Of a DNA stretch of 62,308 nt, positions 26,978 to 33,177 are shown piece by piece (position 1 is the stretch's first letter; every line of letters starts with the position of its first letter). This DNA is from Alphaproteobacteria bacterium. GTDB lineage: Bacteria > Pseudomonadota > Alphaproteobacteria > Micavibrionales > Micavibrionaceae. A program made the translations under genes and the position numbers. The stretch is taken from contig JAKLKY010000005.1 of NCBI GenBank assembly GCA_023150415.1, positions 1-62,308 on the forward strand. Reading direction: 5' to 3'. The notes under the pieces are model-generated. The model made no database searches and was not told the origin of the DNA. It saw only the letters and a program-made list of their open reading frames with translations.

Positions 26978-26992
26978 ACTGACATTGTCAGT
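26978..26992. promoter_or_regulatory. 15-bp perfect palindrome (ACTGACATTGTCAGT)
   Basis: The perfect palindrome lies in the 215-bp gene-free gap between tRNA-Thr and the first islet gene's 3' end. It could be an operator, or a core site used in integration. No other feature is seen in this gap. Confidence 0.35.
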
Positions 26993-27034
26993 TCTAGGTT
27001 GCATGATCCCTAGATAGCATTTCTAAGGAGTACG

Positions 27035-27622
27035 TCATTTCCGAAAGGAAACATAATGACTATGGTCAATCGCATTGTCCCTATGTTCGCCGCCCATCGT
27101 TGCCGCCCACCACGAAGCCACCGCGGCAACTAACGAAGTTGAAGATGTAATGAAGGCGAATATAATAGTTGCTGTGCGCTCCATCTGAAGTGTGTCAGGC
27201 GTTTTCTGAGACATCGCAACGTCTGGCTCATTTGTTAAAGACATCAGCGCAGCAGAAAACCCCCATGCAATTGCAACGGCAACCATACCCGTCGCCCATA
27301 CAAGCAACCCATGAGCACCGTCGCGTATTTCACGTTCATGATCTTGAGAACCTGCAATAGGTCTGCGCATTCTTCCAGCCAGATAGCCACCTGTTATTGC
27401 GGCAAGGACTTGCACCCAAATACCGTAAAGTCCTACAGCAATTATACCTGCCCATGCCTCTTTCCCCTCCGCGTGATACTCATGTGGCAAGGACAAGCCG
27501 ATGGCAGCGCCAAAATTTGCCAGCACAAGTGAAATAGCGATCGCCAAAACAGCCCCGCCCATGATTGCGGGAAGATCCAAATAAGAGATTCTCGATTGTT
27601 CAATTAAAAGTTCTTTCGCCAT
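27035..27622 (-). CDS. Multi-span membrane protein (PhnA-like/YrzE-like)
   Basis: The 195-residue protein has a short polar N-terminus and five or so membrane spans. LDLPAIMGGAVLAIAISLVL begins the membrane region, and ITGGYLAGRMRRP is a basic loop motif seen in small conserved membrane proteins labelled PhnA-like or YrzE-type in Alphaproteobacteria. Function is unknown. It lies just downstream of a 25-residue membrane peptide gene (10-bp gap) on the same strand, probably in one transcript. Confidence 0.75.
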   Translation of the reverse strand: MAKELLIEQSRISYLDLPAIMGGAVLAIAISLVLANFGAAIGLSLPHEYHAEGKEAWAGIIAVGLYGIWVQVLAAITGGYLAGRMRRPIAGSQDHEREIRDGAHGLLVWATGMVAVAIAWGFSAALMSLTNEPDVAMSQKTPDTLQMERTATIIFAFITSSTSLVAAVASWWAATMGGEHRDNAIDHSHYVSFRK

Positions 27623-27631
27623 TATGCACTC

Positions 27632-27709
27632 CTACGTGTGAATGCCAATGAACGACAAGATCGCCATAACGATTACAACGAGGCCGACGAGATAAATGAT
27701 CTGGTTCAA
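27632..27709 (-). CDS. 25-residue membrane peptide (TTG start)
   Basis: Too short for usual gene calling. Reading from the TTG at 27709, it encodes an N-terminal polar pair followed by one hydrophobic helix (IIYLVGLVVIVMAILSFIG) and a short His-Thr tail. An AGGAG motif lies 7 nt before the TTG. Peptides of this shape (MNxIIYxVGxVVIVxxxLSFxG) are frequent in Alphaproteobacteria, often beside stress genes. An EcfG-like promoter lies upstream. It is followed by the multi-span membrane protein gene. Confidence 0.65.
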   Translation of the reverse strand: MNQIIYLVGLVVIVMAILSFIGIHT

Positions 27710-27747
27710 AACAATTCTCCTGCTTTGTATATAAATGACCCCCTCAC

Positions 27748-27773
27748 AAACAGAAGAAAATGCTTAAAGTTCC
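27748..27773 (-). promoter_or_regulatory. EcfG-like stress promoter
   Basis: On the minus strand GGAAC is followed after 17 nt by GTTT, close to the alphaproteobacterial general-stress sigma factor EcfG pattern (GGAAC-N16/17-CGTT). It sits about 40 bp before the membrane-peptide start, the right place to drive it and the membrane-protein gene. Confidence 0.45.
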
Positions 27774-28061
27774 GTGGATTTTTGAATCCTTTATGCTTCT
27801 AAAACTTTCTTCAGCCTACTGCCGCAGCAGTTTTCTGTGACCACAGCAGAAAATCAAACACGGAAGATCTCTATCACCATTATTTGAAAGACATCCTATG
27901 CTGAATAAGAAAATTCCTAAAGCATTGCCCAGTCTCGCCCTCCCTAGGGTCAAAACATTTACACTATCCTTATATGTTTCGGATTCTTACCTATCGCTTC
28001 CTGACATGGTCCTGCCATATTTTGTTTATGAAGATCACCTAAAAACAAAAAGAGGAACACG

Positions 28062-28529
28062 ATGCAAATAAAAGAAATTATGAGCAAAGATGTTGTTGTA
28101 GTTGCTCCCGATACGCTTCTTTACGACGTTGCTAGGAAAATGCAACAACGTGATTGTGGCAGTATTCTTGTCGCGAAAGATGACAGGTTGCTCGGCGTTA
28201 TCACAGACCGCGACCTTGCCCTGCGCTGCGTAGCGGAATCACATCACCCAGCGGAAGCAAAAGCAGAAAAAGTCATGACGAAGGAAATTCTTTACTGCTG
28301 GGACACCGATGAGTCTGAGAACGTTGCCTTGAATATGACGAAAAACAAGGTGCGGCGATTACCCGTTCTTGATAGGAACAAGCGGTTGGTGGGTATTGTT
28401 TCGCTCGGCGATCTGGCTGTGCATTCCACGGATCATGTCGTCTGCGGAAGGGCGTTGGGCTTTATATGCGCAGCACCAGGGCAAACCGTGCAAGCAGAAG
28501 GCAAGCACCACCATCTTTCCGTCGTTTAA
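28062..28529 (+). CDS. Tandem CBS-domain protein
   Basis: The 155-residue protein has two CBS domains: MQIKEIMSKDVVVVAPDT to ITDRDLALRC (residues 1-60), and VMTKEILYCWDTDESENV to GIVSLGDLAV (about 70-125). A short tail ends in His-rich residues. CBS pairs bind adenosyl ligands such as AMP, ATP or SAM and act as energy sensors. RBS GAGGAA is 5 nt before the ATG. It is a free-standing module, likely stress-related. The 352-bp gap upstream holds no gene, but it includes an imperfect inverted repeat (about 27825-27852). Confidence 0.92.
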   Translation: MQIKEIMSKDVVVVAPDTLLYDVARKMQQRDCGSILVAKDDRLLGVITDRDLALRCVAESHHPAEAKAEKVMTKEILYCWDTDESENVALNMTKNKVRRLPVLDRNKRLVGIVSLGDLAVHSTDHVVCGRALGFICAAPGQTVQAEGKHHHLSVV

Positions 28530-28665
28530 AAAGCAAGCATCCTTATGACTTCCTTTTCCAACCGGATGCAATGCGCATCGCATTCTTATGCCATACCTGT
28601 CACAACATCATACGCGTCTGCGCTTTGCAGTCCTGAATTAAACAACAACGATCAAGGAGATCAAA

Positions 28666-28935
28666 ATGACAAACCCAAATCAAAACACGAACAAGGCTGA
28701 AAATGCTGACAAGTTCGCAAGCTTCAATGCGAAAATCAAAGAAACATATAGCAAAATGAACGATGATGATGTCAAACTTTATGACGGCAAGCGCGACCAG
28801 TTTTTTGCAAAGCTGCAAGAAAAACAAAATGTATCTAAAGAAGATGGCGAAAGAAAAATGAAAGAACTTGAACAGACTTGTGGTTGCAGTTCCACCACTA
28901 ATAATGAAAATAGCAGTATTGTTAAAGTCGCGTAA
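28666..28935 (+). CDS. CsbD-like small stress protein
   Basis: The 89-residue acidic, helical protein resembles CsbD-family stress proteins in the stretch FNAKIKETYSKMNDDDVKLY, then GKRDQFFAKLQEKQNVSKED, the conserved 'DG(K/R)RDQ..GKLQ..YG.SKE' pattern. A CGC pair and a Ser/Thr/Asn-rich tail follow, which is unusual. An AAGGAG motif 8 nt before the ATG supports the start. A strong terminator follows. Function in the family is unknown but expression is stress-induced. Confidence 0.75.
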   Translation: MTNPNQNTNKAENADKFASFNAKIKETYSKMNDDDVKLYDGKRDQFFAKLQEKQNVSKEDGERKMKELEQTCGCSSTTNNENSSIVKVA

Positions 28936-28963
28936 CTTTTAATGAATTTAAAAATTAAAACAG

Positions 28964-28996
28964 CCGCCAGACGTGCCCCTCGTCTGGCGGTTTTCT
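28964..28996 (+). terminator. Rho-independent terminator after the CsbD-like gene
   Basis: A 10-bp stem CCGCCAGACG / CGTCTGGCGG with a 7-nt loop is followed by TTTTCT. Confidence 0.9.
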
Positions 28997-29016
28997 AATG
29001 TAACAGCTTCTAATTT

Positions 29017-29922
29017 ATGAAGAAATTATATAGTAATTTATTTGCCTTATCGATTCTTTACAGAGACATAGATAGAGTTTCCTTTATGAAACCTTCTAGT
29101 TCCAAATATCCGATGCCCTGCAGTTATTACAAAGAAAAAAATAATGAATGCAGCCTGTTAGCTAAGTTAAAGGAAGCACAAATTGAGCGTATTAGAGCCA
29201 ATGATGCCAATGATGCAAAATCCGAATTTCTCGCAAATATGAGTCATGAAATCCGTAATCCGGCCGGCGTTATGATAAATATCGCAAACATTCTTGCAAT
29301 AGGCAGTAATTTCTCTACCAAACAAAGGGATTTAATCCGTATCCTACAATTAAGTTCGGAGTCTCTTATAAATCTCATCAACGATTTTCTTGATATTACA
29401 AAGATAGAAGCACGGCACATCAACCTGGAAAAAATCCCCTTCAGCCTTTTCCAAACGGTGCAGGAGGTTGCCCACATGATGTCGGCAAGTGCAAGGAGCA
29501 AGGGATTAAAATTTACCACGGACTGCGAGTCTGTCAGGGACCAGATTTTTCTTGGCGACCCCATGCGCCTGCGCCAGATGCTACTTAATCTATGTAGCAA
29601 TGCCATAAAATTCACCGAGAAGGGAGACATCAGTATTTTGGTCATTTCCGAGGCTTCCTCTATAAAAGAAATAAAACAGATCAGAATCAGCGTTCGTGAT
29701 ACTGGAATAGGAATTTCTCCTGAATATCAGGAGAGAATATTTGAGAAGTTCTCGCAACCTGATGCCACAATAGGTAGAAAATATGGCGGCACGGGTTTGG
29801 GTCTAAACATCACGAAAAAGCTGGCCGAAGCTATGGACGGCACAATTAGTCTGAAAAGCTTCCTGGGAAAAGGCTCGACTTTTACTCTATGTCTTCCCTT
29901 GCCGCTTAAGGCAGCACTTTAA
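29017..29922 (+). CDS. Sensorless histidine kinase
   Basis: The 301-residue protein contains a HisKA domain with the phospho-accepting His in [14 protein letters not shown] (about residue 76). An HATPase domain follows with the N-box [17 protein letters not shown], the G1 box DTGIGISPE and the G2 box [15 protein letters not shown]. The N-terminus is a short polar segment with no sensor or membrane span, so input must come from a partner. Several in-frame starts exist (29017, 29086, 29113) and no strong ribosome binding site selects among them. No receiver domain is attached; a cognate may be the receiver protein at 30183. A dedicated output regulator is not obvious. Confidence 0.92.
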   Translation: MKKLYSNLFALSILYRDIDRVSFMKPSSSKYPMPCSYYKEKNNECSLLAKLKEAQIERIRANDANDAKSEFLANMSHEIRNPAGVMINIANILAIGSNFSTKQRDLIRILQLSSESLINLINDFLDITKIEARHINLEKIPFSLFQTVQEVAHMMSASARSKGLKFTTDCESVRDQIFLGDPMRLRQMLLNLCSNAIKFTEKGDISILVISEASSIKEIKQIRISVRDTGIGISPEYQERIFEKFSQPDATIGRKYGGTGLGLNITKKLAEAMDGTISLKSFLGKGSTFTLCLPLPLKAAL

Positions 29923-30035
29923 TTAAATATTTCTTTATCAAAAAATTATACGCGGCAGAATTCCACGGATGGTTTTATAACATTTAAACCCTATTCTTAA
30001 TGTCAGGGCTATTTTTAAACTCAACAACAGTTATC

Positions 30036-30167
30036 ATGTTCCATTCAAATAAAAAGCTTAAAACTAAAAAGACAAAACCCGCCGACAGCAAGGGCGCACA
30101 AAAACCAGAAAATGACACGCAAGCTCTATCTGCCTGGGTTTCTGAGGGTGGACATCAAGCCAGTTAG
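30036..30167 (+). CDS. Small Lys-rich ORF of 43 residues
   Basis: A short open frame of 43 residues, basic at the N-terminus (KKLKTKKTKP) and ending ALSAWVSEGGHQAS. The ALxxWxxEGG ending resembles small alphaproteobacterial proteins, a pattern recollection only. No clear ribosome binding site is present. It stops 15 bp before the receiver gene, which suggests an operon if real. Confidence 0.4.
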   Translation: MFHSNKKLKTKKTKPADSKGAQKPENDTQALSAWVSEGGHQAS

Positions 30168-30182
30168 ACAAGGAAGCGTATA

Positions 30183-30755
30183 ATGGGCGAAAACATCACC
30201 AGCAATGGTACAAATACAAAGATATTGCTTGTTAGTGACAACCGGGCTGACGTTGGAAATATCAAACTGAGACTTGAAGAGTCGATTGATTTCCCTTGCT
30301 ACATTTGGCACTGCCAAACATTGGCGGAAGCTTTGGCATATCTGGATGAGAAAAAATTACGCGCAGATCTTGTTATTCTAGATCTCGGCTTGATCAGCAC
30401 TGCTAATCCTAAAGAGATTTATAAAAAAATGGGTGATGCCGCACAAAGCATTCCCATCATTGTGCTGACCGGGGCAGGTAAGGAAGAACATGACCTGGCA
30501 ACCTTCGTCATGGAAGCTGGCGCGTCGGATCATATGGTCCGGGGACAATTCACCAGGATTGCGGACGCTATAGAATTCTCACTAATTCGACACAAAATCA
30601 CTGCCGCAACGTCAAAGCAGAATCTGCATTATCATGATCACGAAAGGATGAAAGCAAAAGGAGACAGCGATAAAAGAAATGGGGAAAAGAAGCAGTATAT
30701 TTCATGGATCATGGGTGGCTATTCGGTGGAAAATAATGAGGAGGAAGAGAGATAA
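30183..30755 (+). CDS. Atypical response-regulator receiver protein
   Basis: The 190-residue protein has one receiver-like domain (about 13-140) and a charged tail, with no output domain. The phospho-acceptor Asp is in LVILDLGL, and the Thr in IVLTGAG is present. The acidic pair normally reading DD/DE is SD (LLVSDN), and the conserved Lys of the last strand is replaced by Arg (DHMVRGQF). Such substitutions weaken metal binding or phospho-signalling. AAGGA at 7 nt precedes the ATG. It is plausibly a partner of the upstream sensorless kinase or a phospho-sink. Confidence 0.8.
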   Translation: MGENITSNGTNTKILLVSDNRADVGNIKLRLEESIDFPCYIWHCQTLAEALAYLDEKKLRADLVILDLGLISTANPKEIYKKMGDAAQSIPIIVLTGAGKEEHDLATFVMEAGASDHMVRGQFTRIADAIEFSLIRHKITAATSKQNLHYHDHERMKAKGDSDKRNGEKKQYISWIMGGYSVENNEEEER

Positions 30756-30818
30756 ATAATTGTAATCAAAATACTTCCCACATTGCATGTGTAGAAAAAG
30801 TAACCGCCAGATAAGCAA

Positions 30819-31520
30819 TTATTCGGCCTTAACGATTTCCATACGGTAACCAATACCAGCTTCCGTAGTAATCATTTCTGGCGCAGCGGGATCGGTTTCA
30901 ATTTTCTCCCGCAACTGTCTGATAAAAACACGCAAATATTGGGTATCATTGCTATGGGCGGGACCCCAAACCTCTTTTAATATCTGCCGATGGGTAAGCA
31001 TTTTGCCGCGATGAACGATAAAATAACGGAGTAAATTGTATTCCTTGGGCGTAAAAGCCAGCAACTGGTCGTGCAGAAAAACCTCATGCCGTACCAAGTC
31101 CATGCGGAGAGGTCCGTTCTGGAGTTCTGGTTCGCCTGTCTCATGCACAGCGGATTTTCGCAAGGATGCATTAATGCGGGCATAGAGCACATCGACATTG
31201 AATGGCTTAACAACGTAATCGTCAGCTCCCATATTCAAGGCAGTGATCACATTCTCATCTTCTGCGTTTTCAGAAAGAACAATAATGGGCGTTTGTGACC
31301 AGCTGCGAATATCTGCGATAATCTGCTTACCTTCCATATCCGGTAGATCAAGGGCAAGCAGCACAAGGTCGGGCTTTGAACACACGCAAAACTGAAGGGC
31401 TTGCTTGCCCGTTGCGCAGCCAACCACCTTAAAAACAGGCGTGTCCAGAATCAGGCTCAACATTTTCTGAGTCTGCGGGTCGGTATCGACAACAAGAATG
31501 GTGTTTTTCTTTACATTCAT
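30819..31520 (-). CDS. OmpR/KdpE-like regulator lacking the phospho-acceptor Asp
   Basis: The 233-residue protein has a receiver domain and an OmpR-type winged-helix output (PKEYNLLRYFIVHRGKMLTH, with LRVFIRQLREKIE). It resembles KdpE. The receiver keeps an acidic pair (LVVDTDPQ), Ser in IVLSENA and Lys in DDYVVKPF. The strand-3 motif reads LVLLALDLPD, where related proteins have LVILDLGLPD: the Asp is Ala. It may act without phosphorylation. No KdpD-type kinase or kdp genes are present. It is convergent with the receiver gene, with a 63-bp gap. Confidence 0.88.
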   Translation of the reverse strand: MNVKKNTILVVDTDPQTQKMLSLILDTPVFKVVGCATGKQALQFCVCSKPDLVLLALDLPDMEGKQIIADIRSWSQTPIIVLSENAEDENVITALNMGADDYVVKPFNVDVLYARINASLRKSAVHETGEPELQNGPLRMDLVRHEVFLHDQLLAFTPKEYNLLRYFIVHRGKMLTHRQILKEVWGPAHSNDTQYLRVFIRQLREKIETDPAAPEMITTEAGIGYRMEIVKAE

Positions 31521-31749
31521 ATTTCAGGGGCACCTAAATCCGCCCTAACGCAATATTTGCTCTTTCCTGTCCGCACAATTCTATTACAACTTTACGTTTA
31601 GCATATGGTTAGGGAATTAGATAGTTCGTGCGAGGCGATCTTCAAGCTGGATTAGGTTTCTAATAAGGCGATAATAAGGTTGAGAGGTCAGAATAAAGTA
31701 TGAACCTGTGCGATTACAGCCGATTTGCGGCGTTCACAGAGACACAAAA

Positions 31750-31785
31750 AAGGTCCGGGATTTAAATCCCTTCAACGGCACCATT
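31750..31785. repeat. Right direct repeat: displaced tRNA-Thr 3' fragment
   Basis: 33 of 36 bases match the tRNA-Thr T-arm and acceptor region at 26786-26821. The last 22 bases are identical and include CCA and two flanking T's. The repeat ends within the stop codon (31785-31787) of the leftward prepilin-like gene. No rest of the tRNA is present. Confidence 0.85.
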
Positions 31786-33056
31786 CACCGCTGGATGCAT
31801 CTTATGTACCCGGTCTGGCCGTCGTCTTCGTCTTCGGGGCTGATATTCATCAGGCGTTCATTGCTGCTGTCGTCGTCGGCATAGGCGTCATCCTTGGAAA
31901 AACGCCGCGCCCACACTTTCATTTTGCGGTCGTCGTTTTCGATGAGGCCGGGATTATAATAGGACCGCGTCAGGTAAAACTGGTCAGCCACGAAGCCGCC
32001 TATTTCATTGCGGTGATCGTGCAAGATCTTAAGCTCCGCCATGCTAGGCAACTGCCAGCCCGGCCCGAAATCGCAGGCATGTTTCCAGGTGGTGATGTCG
32101 TGTTCATAAGGATTATCCGAATCCGTGCCTGCCGTCACATCCTGACGATGTGTGCATAGGGGCAGGCCGTCACTGCCGCCGCGCACCTGGCAGATTTGCT
32201 CCAGGCCTTTATTTTCTGCTGTGCAGACGGGGCGCTCGCGGCATGCGATTTGTTGATCGCCCCGGCCCACGCTGTTCGCTGCAAAAACAAGATAGTCATC
32301 ATACTTGCCGCTGCCTTCGCCCTCGGCGTGAAAACCCGCGCGAAACACGGCATCAATTTTAGTCGGGCTGGCGTAATCGCAATTCTCGTCATCCAGATTT
32401 TGCCCGGGCGGACAGGACACCACAGCATTCTGCGCATACAGCGACCGCGCCCCAAATCCGTTGCGTCCCTGGCTGTAGAGAACATAATCGGCCGTTCCTG
32501 GCGGATTTATAACTGAAGCGCCGCTTTCATCAACGATGCTGATCGCGCCTTCCGATTCCTGATAATGGGCCGCGGTTTGCGCCATCGATTCCGTCACCGC
32601 GTAAATGATCCGGTTCCCCCAGACATCGTAGGTCAGCTCAAACGGCACATTAATAGCCCGCGCCGGAACACCGCCAATGCGCACGCGCGCCGGCTTTTGA
32701 TCGGCCAGATCAAGGCTTTTGCGCATCCGCCCTGCCTGCACGCAATAGCTGTTATCCTTGGCGCATAAGCCAATCGGTACGTCCATATCCGAACAATTCG
32801 CCGGCCGGGCGAATTCAGCACTGGCCGGGATCGCGCTCAACGAAGCGGGGCACGGCAAATGGCCAAAGCGTTCGACATGGCTCTGAAGTGCGACCTGAAT
32901 TGTTTTCAAACGCTCCTTAACCGTGCGCTCCTGCGCGCCCGAAACCATCGCGCCAAAAAACGCCAGCGAGCCCCCAACGAAAATGCCGACAATAATCAGC
33001 ACCATGGCCAACTCGATCAGCGTGAACCCCTTCGTCGTGTGTGGAATGCGTGCCAT
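31785..33056 (-). CDS. Prepilin-like protein with Lcl/DUF1566-like C-terminal domain
   Basis: The 423-residue product begins with a type IV prepilin-like leader (MARIPHTTKGFTLIELAMVL: Gly then Phe-Thr-Leu-Ile-Glu, with a hydrophobic helix), cleaved by prepilin peptidase. The C-terminal part (about 320-420) has a Trp-Gln-Leu-Pro element (WQLPSMAELK), aromatic/acidic stretches and an ending YIRCIQR, which matches the DUF1566/Lcl-type C-terminal pattern of secreted lectin-like domains. It therefore looks like a minor pilin with a binding domain. The upstream GTG at 33128 lacks a ribosome binding site; the ATG at 33056 (or 33062) puts the leader near the start. Confidence 0.85.
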   Translation of the reverse strand: MARIPHTTKGFTLIELAMVLIIVGIFVGGSLAFFGAMVSGAQERTVKERLKTIQVALQSHVERFGHLPCPASLSAIPASAEFARPANCSDMDVPIGLCAKDNSYCVQAGRMRKSLDLADQKPARVRIGGVPARAINVPFELTYDVWGNRIIYAVTESMAQTAAHYQESEGAISIVDESGASVINPPGTADYVLYSQGRNGFGARSLYAQNAVVSCPPGQNLDDENCDYASPTKIDAVFRAGFHAEGEGSGKYDDYLVFAANSVGRGDQQIACRERPVCTAENKGLEQICQVRGGSDGLPLCTHRQDVTAGTDSDNPYEHDITTWKHACDFGPGWQLPSMAELKILHDHRNEIGGFVADQFYLTRSYYNPGLIENDDRKMKVWARRFSKDDAYADDDSSNERLMNISPEDEDDGQTGYIRCIQR

Positions 33057-33177
33057 GCACATCAATAGAAAATGGACCGGAAACGCGGCATAATCAAGAG
33101 AAGCCGCAGGATTCCATCTTATATTCACTTTTTAAACATAAGATTAATGTCAAGCAGCGTCTAAAAAGCACATAAAA

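Larger units (their letters stand above)
26822..31785. mobile_element. tRNA-Thr-integrated stress/signalling islet (about 5 kb, no integrase)
   Basis: This segment between the tRNA-Thr 3' end and its partial duplicate is visibly more AT-rich than its surroundings, has longer intergenic gaps, and carries only stress-type and two-component genes. No integrase, excisionase or transposase is seen, so it is probably a non-autonomous or decayed island. The tRNA-like fragment at 31750-31785 is the displaced or partially restored 3' tRNA part. Confidence 0.75.

Noticed and set aside
26822-31785. A prophage remnant
   Set aside because: No integrase, capsid, tail, lysis or phage repressor gene is present between the repeats.
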